Source: Stentor coeruleus | Lineage: Eukaryota > Ciliophora > Heterotrichea > Heterotrichida > Stentoridae | Direction: 5' to 3' | Length of the DNA stretch: 29,691 nucleotides | NCBI GenBank assembly: GCA_001970955.1 | Contig: MPUH01000912.1 | Span: 1 to 29,691 of the forward strand | Shown here: positions 18,896-28,123 of the stretch, in pieces | How positions within the stretch are numbered: position 1 is the first letter of the stretch | Layout of the letters: every line of letters starts with the position of its first letter | Program-made: the position numbers and the translations under genes | Notes under the pieces: model-generated | Databases searched by the model: none | The model's input: only the letters and a program-made list of their open reading frames with translations | What the model was told of the DNA's origin: nothing

Positions 18896-19225
18896 ATGCA
18901 AAAAACGATTATATTTTTGTTTGCATTAATCTTTTGTGGAAAAGCAGCTTCTTTCAAGACTCACTGGTTTATGCAATTGGATGATAGTTTTTTGGTTGCA
19001 GACGGTGTAATTATTGATCAAGATGATTTATCTGATATCAGCTTAGAAATGGAAGATGCATCAACACAAGAAGTAAGATTTATATAGGATTTTGAAGCCA
19101 TTTTAGAGAATGAGATTGAAATATTATTAGAAGAACAAACTGAAGATGATCTTGAAGTGATAGATGATCAAAATGAAGATGAAATTCTAGTAGATGATAC
19201 AGATATGGATGATTTAGGCTCTTAA
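18896..19225 (+). CDS. Small secreted acidic protein with one 15-nt intron
   Basis: ATG 18896; two exons, 18896-19072 and 19088-19225 (TAA at 19223-19225), giving about 104 residues. The first 19 residues (MQKTIIFLFALIFCGKAAS) are a clear signal peptide. The mature part is highly acidic: ADGVIIDQDDLSDISLEME, then EILLEEQTEDDLEVIDD and a final DDTDMDDLGS, with almost no basic residues after the first 30. Such a chain could bind calcium or fill a secretory granule or lumen; that is inference. Without the intron the frame stops at TAG 19085-19087; with it spliced, the acidic composition carries straight on, which supports both the intron and the gene. No family recognised. Confidence 0.65.
19073..19087 (+). 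other. 15-nt spliceosomal intron
   Basis: GTAAGATTTATATAG: GT...AG ends, exactly 15 nt, phase 0 between GAA and GAT. It contains an in-frame TAG as its last three bases, so retention would truncate the protein. This length is the standard intron size in heterotrich ciliates. Confidence 0.7.
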
Positions 19226-19652
19226 AATGCATAAAACTAGATAATTTAGTTAATCAATGAACTAATAAGTCTTAAGCTTTCTGTTTTTACCCTTGCAAAC
19301 AATAAATATATTTCAATATTAAATATCAGCAAAATTGGTACTTTTTATAACTTAATATATATATGAATATATTCGATTTTAATAATCTAAATAGCATAAA
19401 TATACTTAAATTATTTCTTTAATTTTCACATATCAAGCATACTCAAATAATAATTTATCAAATTGTAATCATATATTCAGTATTTTAAATTATATTTACT
19501 ATTTGTGGCCTAATTACAGATATCCAATTTTTTATTATATTTATAAGTATACTATCTTCAGCATCTTCAATAATCAATTAAAAAAAGGATAATTCACATT
19601 ATTAAACTATAAAAAGCTTATAAATATAAAAAATTAATTATTAAATCCATAT
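19226..19652. other. Convergent intergenic stretch
   Basis: 427 bp between convergent gene ends. Very A+T-rich; no coding frame or element seen. Confidence 0.5.
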
Positions 19653-20765
19653 CTAAGCATTTCCAGCAATTTTTTTAACTTGATCTTTAGCCATCTCATA
19701 TAAACTTGAGCTAATAACAGCAATCACCATGTATAAATCTTTGATTTTAACAATTCCATCTTCATCCTTATCAATCTTACTCCAGTAATTATTAATCCAA
19801 TTTTCAATTCCAATTTTGCTAATAGCTGGGGCCATTTTTTCTTTTAAATCTTCAGGCCAAGTCAGTTCTCCAAGCTTTGCTGTGTCTATTTCACTCAATC
19901 TATTATAAAAATTTTTTACTGCAATTTTTATAGGTAGCCTAACATTCAGTGATTTATAAATCATTGGATAACTATTATCAAACTTTTCTTTGCTCCAGAA
20001 ATACAGTTCATCAGCTCCAGCAAGTATTAAAATTGAAGTGTTTTCAGCAACTCCTTTAGCTTTGAGTTTCCAGTCCTCTGAAAAATTGCTCTTATCTATA
20101 ATTTTTCCTTTAAGCTTTGATAGGGATAAAAATATTTCAGCATTTTCCTTTAACTTATCGTTCCACATGTCCCCAACTTGTTCTTTTACATTTGGAAGAT
20201 ACTCAGTGAAATTAACGATTTTTGTATCTTTCCATGCTTGCTTTGTGTTTTTCCATGCTGTATGAAAGATTCCTTTTATGTTATCAGAACCTTCACCTAA
20301 TAAATCAGAAGCTAAAGATAGCATTTGAGATGGTTTTTTATAGTCTAAGGATTTACTGTAAAAGTCTAAAGCATAATCTTCAATTGAATCTGTCCAGTTG
20401 CTGGGATAAAATGACTTAAGACTTTCAAGGAATTCTGAGAAATTCTTGTGATTTTGAGAAGTCCAAGCTTTCATTGAAGCTTTGTAGAATGCTTTTCTTT
20501 CATTGAATGTAAGCTCTGCACTCTCAATCTTTTTAGAACTAATTTGGATGATGCTTGATACACTGATGTCGATTTTTGTTAGTGCAGGTTCAGTGTAGTA
20601 CACTAATGCATTGGCAACAGGGTTAATAAAAGGTTCAACTATTGCAAATCCACTGTTTATCATAGAGTGTGAGCTTTTAGTTTTAGTATACAATGCTCCT
20701 GCTAATGAAAATAGCCCTTTAAAGTACTTTGGGTTTTCAATTGATATGATGACCTCAGATGACAT
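19653..20765 (-). CDS. Perilipin-like protein with C-terminal EF-hand
   Basis: 370 residues, ATG at 20763-20765, stop TAG. The N-terminal part (about 14-82: SLAGALYTKTKSSHSMINSG, then EPFINPVANALVYYTEPALT) resembles the PAT region of perilipins, with a 'Y..TK..H' start and alternating amphipathic helices; perilipins coat lipid droplets. The middle is helical with repeated Trp (AWTSQ, SNWTD, TAWKN, DMWND). Near the end, residues 332-343 (DKDEDGIVKIKD) form a canonical EF-hand loop with Asp at 1, 3, 5 and 12, followed by a helix. A perilipin-type coat with a calcium-binding module is not a standard layout. No membrane segment. The lipid-droplet role is inference from a weak match; an unrelated helical structural protein is the main alternative. 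Confidence 0.5.
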   Translation of the reverse strand: MSSEVIISIENPKYFKGLFSLAGALYTKTKSSHSMINSGFAIVEPFINPVANALVYYTEPALTKIDISVSSIIQISSKKIESAELTFNERKAFYKASMKAWTSQNHKNFSEFLESLKSFYPSNWTDSIEDYALDFYSKSLDYKKPSQMLSLASDLLGEGSDNIKGIFHTAWKNTKQAWKDTKIVNFTEYLPNVKEQVGDMWNDKLKENAEIFLSLSKLKGKIIDKSNFSEDWKLKAKGVAENTSILILAGADELYFWSKEKFDNSYPMIYKSLNVRLPIKIAVKNFYNRLSEIDTAKLGELTWPEDLKEKMAPAISKIGIENWINNYWSKIDKDEDGIVKIKDLYMVIAVISSSLYEMAKDQVKKIAGNA

Positions 20766-21019
20766 ATTATATTATGACGCATTTTTTAGGGTGACGTCAT
20801 TTTTGTTAATATGTCACACAATTTATTACAAATTTACTACTTTATATGGAAAAAACAGAAATTATTACAAGTATAAGATTAATTAGATAAAGAGAATTTC
20901 TTAAGGCCGGATTTAATCCTTGAGGTATGTGTGAGATTGATGCTTACTGCATAAGTAGCCTGTAATTACAAAAATATTATCTGGAATAAATAGAGGATTA
21001 TTTTTTAGATCAAGTTTTA

Positions 21020-21690
21020 CTTACTAATGCCTAATAAGACTATCCCATAAATTGCTTTATTGAGTTTTCTTCAGATATAATCATTAAGATATGGTATATA
21101 AAAAATAGAATTGAAGGCACCTGAAATGGTCTGAAGAATTTTATAAAGCGCAGGAATAGAACAGTCAATATAAGGCTCAATTTCATGATTTTTATAATTT
21201 TAATTATGATTAACTGAATAGTACTCGTATAATTTTTTTAAAAGATTATATCCTTTCCAGCAATTAGTTACTGTGATAGATTCAGGTTTTACATGCTTTT
21301 GCACAATTTCAGTAAGGGTCTGCATATTTCTATGCTTCTTTTGATTAGAATCTAAATTCCTCCAAGAATCTAAGCCCAAATTACTAAGTAACCTCAATCA
21401 TATTTTTTCCGTCCAAATTTTCATTCGTCGATTTGGAAAATGATCCCTTCACCACTGATTGCCTGGCTCTGTCCAGAAAGAGAATCACTCATTAATTCTT
21501 GAAAGCTTTTGTAGCAATTAACAACTGAATTTGGACTCTTATAGATTATTGTATTACTAGGCTAACACTAATTTTTACAAGCCATAAGTATCCAAGCAAT
21601 AAAATAGTAGAGCAATTTAGTATTTTCCTTCAAATAATATTCCCTTTCTTACAGAAATGCTCTTTCTGCAATCTTGCTTTACATTAAAAA
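21020..21690 (-). pseudogene. Decayed Merlin/IS1595-type transposase
   Basis: On the minus strand, pieces in shifting frames match a Merlin (IS1595/ISXO2-like) transposase in order: CRKSISVRKGN then ILFEGK (zinc-ribbon end and the 'SVR.GTIFE' box), SGEGIIFQIDE and KFGRKKYD around the first catalytic Asp (about 21424-21432), QKHVKPESITVTNCWKGYN, and YSVNHN (about 21185-21300). The C-terminal 'YLxEF.WR' motif appears as YLNDYI, TGA, RK. At the second catalytic position the family Asp (DCWKAY) is Asn (NCWKGY). With several stops and shifts, the element is dead. I found no terminal inverted repeats. Merlin elements occur in animals, fungi and protists, so a eukaryotic origin is likely. Confidence 0.75.
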
Positions 21691-22109
21691 TTTTTCAAGA
21701 TCATACAGGTATCATGCATTTTCTCAATTTAATTTATCTTTTTCTACATTTTCTTTACTTACTTATAATTACAAATTTGGAGTTTATTAATGCAATGGAG
21801 ATTTATATAAAAAAATCAAAAGCGCAGTCTAAGTAGTCCTCCTAGAAGCATTAACAAGATTTCGTATTTTAATTTGATATATTTATGAAATATTACAGCC
21901 AAATATTAGTATCATGAAGAATGACTGCAGGTTTATGCCTACCCTTTATTGATAATAAGATCTAAGTTTTTTATTATGTTATCTATTTTTTTGTTGCCAC
22001 TTGTGATAAGTGTGTCTGAAAACTGTCTTGAATATAGTGAAAATTCGATTATGCTCGCATTGTTTGTCTAGGTATAAGATTATTTTAACAATAATTTTAC
22101 TGAATATAA
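21691..22109. other. Upstream region of the OGG1 gene
   Basis: 419 bp of A+T-rich DNA between the Merlin relic and the glycosylase start. It may include the 5' end of the dead element. No frame or motif I can support. Confidence 0.45.
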
Positions 22110-23073
22110 ATGGTGTGGGAAACTATTCGCATGCAGTGTCTATCTAAAGAATTCGTTCCAGAAAATACTTTTTTTATAGGCCAAGTTTTTAATTGGTTTA
22201 AAAGTGAATCAGCAGTATTCTGTGGAACACTTGGGAATAAACTATTAGAAATTAGAGTCAATCAAAATGATATACAATGGAAATTAACACCTTCAGGAAC
22301 AGAAGAGGACGTAAGAAATTATCTAAACTTAGATATATCCCTTGCTTCCTTGACTGAAAGATGGAAAAGTGATTCATTTTTTAATTCAGTCTACAAATCT
22401 CAACCAGGAGTAAGAATACTTAAACAGCCAATATTTGAGTGCCTAATATCTTTTATTCTTTCACAAAACTCCCATGTAAAAAAAATTGCTGCTAGCATCC
22501 AAACATTAAAAGAAGTATACGGAAAAACAATTGGATTTAAGCACAATAGAAATTGGTATAGCTTTCCTACGATACAAGATCTAATACGGAAAAACAATTG
22601 GATTTAAGCACAATAGAAATTGGTATAGCTTTCCTACGATACAAGATCTAAGTAAAGCTGATATTGATACATTAAAAAAATTTGGCTTAGGCTATAGAGC
22701 TAACTATGTAGTTAGTGCAGTTGAAAGAATTATAGAAAAAGGAGGGGAAATATGGTTAGACTCACTACATGAAATGGAAACTGAAGAGATAAAACAAGAA
22801 CTTCTAGCTTTTGATGGTATTGGACCTAAGGTTGCTGATTGTGTATTACTATTTGGATTTAATAGATTTGAAGTTGTTCCTATTGATGTCCATATGTGGA
22901 GGATAGCTAAAGAAAATTATGGAGCGCCTCATGTCAAAAATGTATCAGGAAAAGTTTATAAGCAAACCGCTAAAAAGTTTGTTGAAAAACTTGGAGATCA
23001 TGCTGGATGGGCCCATTCAATTTTGTATGCAGCCAGTTTAAAAAAGGAACTACCAAAGCATAAAAAAAAATAG
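22110..23073 (+). CDS. OGG1: 8-oxoguanine DNA glycosylase (OGG1), split by duplication
   Basis: ATG 22110, stop TAG. The N-terminal part (FVPENTFFIGQVFNWFKSES, then CGTLGNKLLEIRVNQND) is the OGG1 N-terminal domain, and ILKQPIFECLISFILSQNSH is the start of the HhH-GPD domain. After the break, AFDGIGPKVADCVLLFGFNR and VPIDVHMWRIAKENYG carry the helix-hairpin-helix, the catalytic Lys (in GPKVADC) and the catalytic Asp (in PIDVH). The enzyme removes 8-oxoG opposite C and cuts the strand as a bifunctional lyase. A 67-bp tandem duplication (22518-22651) shifts the frame and ends the first frame at 22605-22607. Discounting one copy leaves 897 nt, 298 codons, a normal short OGG1. I think the gene is intact and the duplication an assembly error. 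No obvious nuclear or mitochondrial signal. Confidence 0.85.
22518..22651. repeat. 67-bp tandem duplication in OGG1
   Basis: 22518-22584 recurs at 22585-22651 with no mismatch seen and no N. The 67-bp offset is not a multiple of three and breaks the glycosylase frame just before the HhH segment. Confidence 0.9.
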
Positions 23074-23445
23074 TTTTATCTAAATATAATAAGAAAAAAG
23101 TTATGCTTTAGATATAAGGTAAATTGCATTTAGATTGGTAATATATTATATAGTTGTATATAAGATAAATAGGATATAATATATATATGATTATAATATT
23201 TAGATTGTTGATAAAAAGTACTCATTTGATATTTATGCATTTGTCTTATATTTTATGATAAAATTATTGAAGTTAAGCATTTAGTTGCTTTGAATTAGAA
23301 ATATGTATAAGATATAATTGTTTTAATGTTTGAGAATGCTTGAGAATGATTAGGGTTTATGATTAGCCTTTAGAATGAAAGCCTATAGTTTGTGAGTTTT
23401 ACTTTCTAGCTAAGAATTAATCTTTCATTTAAAACAATGTTATAA
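23074..23445. other. Non-coding intergenic stretch
   Basis: 372 bp between two plus-strand genes, with many short TA-rich runs (for example ttagattggtaatatattat). Near the right end, gtttgagaatgcttgagaatg is a small 11-bp direct repeat. No gene seen. Confidence 0.5.
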
Positions 23446-23910
23446 ATGAGAAGTAATAATGCTTCTATGAATCCTGGTGCTGGATTTGAAGATATGAACG
23501 CTCCAAAATCTCAATTCATAAATACTCAAGGCTCAATTGGATCTATGAACAATACTGGATCAGCGTCACTCAAAGGAAAACTTCTCAATTTGGAAGAGCT
23601 TGTAAGATCAATAACTGAAGAAATGAATTTCCATAAAAAAGAAGTCCAAGTGTTAAGGTCGGAGAAAGATACTCTTGAGAGTGTCCTTAATATGAAAATC
23701 AATGATGTACGTAAAAGTCTCATGAATGAAATTGCCCGAGTTGAAGATGAGATGAAGCGACATTTTGCCCATCAAAAAGCTGAAAACTCTCGACTTCAAC
23801 AGCAGATTACTCAGCTTAAAGGAGAAAAAACATCTTTACAACAACAACTTTTGGCTTTGCAGAGACGAATTTCAGAATTAGAAACCCAGATAGGTGCTGA
23901 CAATTCCTAA
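23446..23910 (+). CDS. Short coiled-coil protein
   Basis: 154 residues, ATG 23446, ended by a double stop TAA TAA. The first 40 residues are Asn/Ser/Gly-rich and probably disordered (NPGAGFEDMNAPKSQF). From about 45 to 152 the chain is one continuous coiled coil: LEELVRSITEEMNFHKKEV, a central KSLMNEIARVEDEMKRHF, then a Gln-rich tail SRLQQQITQLKGEKTSLQQQ with regular Leu at a/d positions. The general look is of a cytoskeletal or basal-body filament component such as SF-assemblin-type proteins, but I cannot name the family. It is well coded: use of CAA and CAG for Gln and no stop in 154 codons. Confidence 0.75.
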   Translation: MRSNNASMNPGAGFEDMNAPKSQFINTQGSIGSMNNTGSASLKGKLLNLEELVRSITEEMNFHKKEVQVLRSEKDTLESVLNMKINDVRKSLMNEIARVEDEMKRHFAHQKAENSRLQQQITQLKGEKTSLQQQLLALQRRISELETQIGADNS

Positions 23911-25836
23911 TAAGAATCAATAAAAAGTAGATTCAATATTCATAATCAACTATAATATCTAGATGGGTAAAGGCAATACTTATGCAGTAAGTCATATCTT
24001 TGGCGATTTTAGAAGCCAAATAAATCGCAATACGGCTGCCTAACTTTGATTATCTAGGGAAATTTGTATTAGATAAAAGTGAATGTGTGGAGTATCTTAT
24101 AGAAACTGTGTATTTCTCATGGATAGGCACTGCCCTAACTGTTAGAGAAAATGATTTGTTCACGAGCTAATTTAATTTAAAGTAGGAATCATAAAGAGCT
24201 GGATCATTGATTGCAATATAATCAAAAATTAACTTGAATTAGCATCAGCATATTCTTTTATAATTTCATCATACAAATCCTCATTTTTTTTTAATAAGGA
24301 TATATGTTGGAGTGTTATCATCAAAAGAAATATATTCTTCAACTATGCATTTTTGAATCATTGGTAGTAATGATCTAACTAAGCTAATTAGAATTTCTTT
24401 AAGGATAGTGAAACTGGAAAAAATAAAAACTATATTGAAGGAGTATGATTTGAGATTAAGTAAAGCTCGTTAACCTTGCAAAAAATCATTGAAAGGTTAA
24501 AGTAAATTTAATTGAGTATATATGGAGACGAAAAAAGAGCTATTGATCTTTGAGGAAGCTTTATTGATGCAATAAGGTTTTTGAATGTAGAAGAGGAAGT
24601 GTAGATAGTAATCATTTTGTCAGTTAGGTTAATTTCAACGATTGGAATCAATAGTCTATTATGGTAGAATCATTATTATTAATTGCGTTTTTCATATATA
24701 GCTTATCTTTTTTGTCTCGTTAAATATTTACAATAATAAGCTTTAAATGATCTTATAATTCCTTGGTCTAAGGTTGATAAGGCTTATTGCGTTAGGAGGA
24801 ATAAAACTAATTTAATATGAAAAACTGTATTTTAATAACCAATATAAAATTATTTTACTTGTTAAATAGGGGAATAAGTAGAGAATATGCAGAAAACCTT
24901 ATAAAAATTTAAACTTGATATTAGGATTTAAGTAGAAAAGGGTAGAAAAACTAAAATTGTGTGTGAGGGATATAATTTGTGTTCGAAATAATTACCTTTT
25001 TCTTCTGTGCTAGTACATTAAGGCATCTAAATTAAGTTTTAGGCTCAGTTACCACAGAATACTACTCTCAAAAAGTAGAAATATCCAATGCCCAGTAATC
25101 TATTAAAGGGATGTTTTTTAATAGGAATTAACATATTTTTTATTTAGCATTTATCTAATTTTGATAGTTGCATTTTATACCTTTTATTTTACACTTAGCA
25201 AATACATATAGATCTTTCATTAATTGTTTTGATAGTAAATTTTAAATTGACTTATCTTCAGTATGCTTTATTTTTCTTAAATAAATCAACGTAATTCTTG
25301 ATATTATATATTGTAAAATGGCAGTTAGCATAATATTGTCTATACTTCCCTAATAATTTATAGTATTTTACTATGAACCTAGCTATTTTAAAATTCAGAT
25401 AATTTAAGTTATGTTGCTAATGGATTTATATATTTATGAAAAGTGTGTATGGGATTATGTACAATATGAGTCCAAATAGTTATAATTATTCACAACCAAA
25501 AATGATGCTTAACTATGATAAGAGCATGCCTAGAAAATATATCCTGTCATCAAATTTAAAATTTACTATAAAATTTTATACTAAACTTATATCGATTTAA
25601 TTTTCTAAAGATTTTACTAAAAATAATCGTTAACAATTTTAATTCCCCAATTTAATCAAATTAAACTATAGAAGTTTAGAATTATTTAACTTATTTATTA
25701 GTTTTATCCCAGATTATCACTTCGAACAATTTACTTGACATGAATTATGGAAATAAAGATAAAGTTGAAGATAGTTAGGTTTGTGGGATTGTAACCTCGT
25801 CCAGTCCAGGTTTGAGAGTCCTGCGACCTCTTTCTT
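23911..25836. other. Gene-poor stretch with possible relics
   Basis: 1.9 kb without an intact gene. On the plus strand, FDYLGKFVLDKSECVEYLIE (from about 24048) and, on the minus strand, YDEIIKEYADAN (near 24250-24275) read like short protein fragments, but they oppose each other, are bounded by stops and match nothing I know. From 24290 a plus frame reads IYVGVLSSKEIYSSTMHF, then LTKLIRISLRIVKLEKIKT. These may be remains of dead genes. The rest is A+T-rich without structure. Confidence 0.35.
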
Positions 25837-26117
25837 TTAGCTGATTTGGATGGTGTACCACTCATCGTCTTTAATAATATACTCGTTGACTTTTCCCAGT
25901 AATTCTTTAGAGTTTCCTTTTTTGAGAATAAGTATAACTGAGGCAAGTCTTGCGTTTATTTTTGTTTTCCCTTGTAAAGCCTAGCTTTTTAAGGCATTCT
26001 TGAAGTTCTTGTGTTATTCTTAGCATATTAAGCATTTAGTTCTTGCTGCAGTCGGGGTTTTTTCAGGTTTATTATGGAGATAATAGAGTAATTCATGAAT
26101 TTTTTGTTCAGGTAGCT
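25837..26117 (-). pseudogene. Relic of an unknown gene
   Basis: On the minus strand a frame starting near 26117 reads LPEQKIHELLYYLHNKPEK then TPTAARTKCLIC, meets TAA codons, and after stops continues as NARLASVILILKKGNSKELL and VNEYIIKDDEWYTIQIS to a TAA at 25837-25839. The last 45 codons are clean and protein-like. I do not recognise the family. No start codon is evident. It lies just downstream of the TPR-kinase gene on the same strand. Confidence 0.4.
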
Positions 26118-26221
26118 ACATTATAATTTATTAAGACTAAAATATCATTTTGATATAAATTTTGATTATCAATGCTAATGTTTATATTTCAGATGAATAA
26201 TTACAAAGTAATTTATTTAAT

Positions 26222-28117
26222 CTAATCAAAGATCCCAACATGATACTTTGCATCTTTATAAATCTCATCAATTGTGGCTCTATTGGCAATATCAATTTCT
26301 AGCATTCTTCTTAGTGTATCATTTAGATAATTATATGGATTTTTTTCAATTCTTTTATCTACAATGCTTTGAAGTTCTTCTCTTAGCAGCTTGTATGAAA
26401 TTTTTCTTAAGCTATCATTTGCTATATAATCATAGCCTATCGTTAACATCTCCATGATATGAATATCATAATTAATACCAAAATAATTAAGGCCTTTAAT
26501 ATCTATACCAAGTATATCCAAGTAGCAAAGCCCTAGTGAAAAAATATCTGACTTATATGGATCATACTTAATATAATTCATGATATTTGGAATTCTTCGC
26601 CATGTCATTAATTCTGGAGAAATATATAATTCACTAGCCAAATAGGAAGGCCAATAAGTAGGGAAATTATTGCCATTATATTCATTTACAGATTTAAAAG
26701 AAATTTCAAAATCTATTATTTTTACTTTTTCAGGTGACTCTATTAAGATGTTTGTGGGACTTAAATCATTATGAACAATTTTCTTTTCTTTTAAAGCATG
26801 AAAAACCTTAATTAGGTTGTAAAATAATATTTTCATATCTCTATTAGAGAGATTTGGATTTTGATACATAAAATCCTTAAAAGACAATCCACCATGTTCA
26901 ATTCCTATAATGATATTTTTATTTCGCATAACTGAAAAATAATATATTTTTGGGAACATGCTACAATTTTTAGATAAACTTTTATAATATTTTATCTCCT
27001 TGAAGATTAAGAGATAATTAAAATGTTTTTTTGATATTTTTTCATAGCATTTATATTTAGGATACTCATCCTCAATTTCTAGATGCTTTTTGGTTCGAGC
27101 ATAAATTTCAGGAAATGATTTATAGCATTGAAATAAAGGTACTATAATTTTGCTATTTTTGCCTGAGATAAAATATTTATTATATGGCATTTTTTTTAAT
27201 TCCTTAGGCAAATTTTCATCTTTAATTTTAATCCGAATTTTGTTGCTTCTTAATGCATCGCTACATATTGGCTTTAATAATAAAGCATCTGGATGATTAG
27301 AATTTAAAACTTTTTCAACTATATTTTTGCACTTTTCCGCTTTTTTCTTCTCATTTAAATCGATATGAAGCTTTCCTAAATTTTTATAAATTCTAGTCAG
27401 ATATGGACTATCAGAGTTTAAAGCATTTTCAATTATATTTTGATACTTTTCTTTAAACTCTAGGGCTCTTTTCTTCTCATTTAAATAATAATAAAAGTTT
27501 TCTAGATTGTAATAAATTGGAGCCAGATTTTGATTATCAGAGTTTAGAATTTTTTCCAAAATATTTTTACACTTTTTGTAAAGTCCTAGAGATTTTTTCT
27601 TCTCATTTAAATTTCTATAAAGGTTTCCTAAATTGTTGTAAATTATAGCCAGGTCTGGATGATCAGGATTTAAAACTTTTTCACTAATAATTTTACACTT
27701 TTCATAAAGTTCTAGAGCTTTACTATTTTCATTTAATTTGAAATAAAGGCTTCCTAAATTGTTATAAATTGTTGCCAGATCTGGATGATCAGAGTTTAAA
27801 ACTTTTTCACTTATGCTTTTGCACTTTTTATAAAGATTTAGGGCTTTTTTATTTTCATTTAAATTTAAATAAAAGCTTCCTAGATTATTATAAATTGCAG
27901 CAAGATCTGGATGATCAGAGTTTAAAAACTTTTCCCTTATATTTTTGCACTTTTTATAAAATTTTAGGGTTTTTTTCTTTTCATCTAAATCGAGATAAAG
28001 GCTTCCTAGATTGATATAAATTATTGCCAGAACTAGATGATCAGAATTTAAAACTTTTTCCCATATATTTTTGCACTTTTTGTAAAGCTCTAAGGGTTTT
28101 GCACTTTTTGTAAAGCT
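26222..28117 (-). CDS. TPR-array protein kinase (3' part, open frame)
   Basis: An uninterrupted minus-strand frame of about 631 codons, ending TAG at 26222-26224 and opened only by a stop at 28118-28120; no ATG marks a real start, and the gene clearly continued upstream. The N-terminal two-thirds of the frame is kinesin-light-chain-type TPR, 42 residues per unit (HPDLATIYNNLG, then LNEKKKALELYEKCKNI). After a linker (LLKPICSDALRSNKIRI) comes a divergent protein kinase. Its HNDLSPTN catalytic loop has the Asp at 26765-26767, the metal-binding motif is DFE in place of DFG, SPEL stands for APE, and KSDIFSLG and NRATI are family-typical. No glycine-rich loop is visible and the VAIK lysine is unclear, so activity is uncertain. 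TPRs would bind partners and the kinase would signal. Confidence 0.7.
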   Translation of the reverse strand, partial: SFTKSAKPLELYKKCKNIWEKVLNSDHLVLAIIYINLGSLYLDLDEKKKTLKFYKKCKNIREKFLNSDHPDLAAIYNNLGSFYLNLNENKKALNLYKKCKSISEKVLNSDHPDLATIYNNLGSLYFKLNENSKALELYEKCKIISEKVLNPDHPDLAIIYNNLGNLYRNLNEKKKSLGLYKKCKNILEKILNSDNQNLAPIYYNLENFYYYLNEKKRALEFKEKYQNIIENALNSDSPYLTRIYKNLGKLHIDLNEKKKAEKCKNIVEKVLNSNHPDALLLKPICSDALRSNKIRIKIKDENLPKELKKMPYNKYFISGKNSKIIVPLFQCYKSFPEIYARTKKHLEIEDEYPKYKCYEKISKKHFNYLLIFKEIKYYKSLSKNCSMFPKIYYFSVMRNKNIIIGIEHGGLSFKDFMYQNPNLSNRDMKILFYNLIKVFHALKEKKIVHNDLSPTNILIESPEKVKIIDFEISFKSVNEYNGNNFPTYWPSYLASELYISPELMTWRRIPNIMNYIKYDPYKSDIFSLGLCYLDILGIDIKGLNYFGINYDIHIMEMLTIGYDYIANDSLRKISYKLLREELQSIVDKRIEKNPYNYLNDTLRRMLEIDIANRATIDEIYKDAKYHVGIFD

Positions 28118-28123
28118 CTAAGG
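28073..28123. repeat. 28-bp offset duplication in the TPR array
   Basis: gcactttttgtaaagctcta at 28073 recurs at 28101. The 28-bp offset breaks the frame and creates the TAG at 28118-28120 that limits the open TPR-kinase frame. Confidence 0.85.

Noticed and set aside
25775..25833. tRNA-like stretch (aggtttgtgggattgtaacc ... aggtttgagagtcctgcgacct)
   Set aside because: The ends can pair and a T-arm-like ggttt is present, but the total is only about 54 nt, there is no D-arm, and the T-loop is too long.
27769..28014. Plus-strand frame with repeated DLDDQSLK and FHLN motifs
   Set aside because: It is the antisense of the TPR units, so its apparent protein repeat is a shadow of the DNA repeat.
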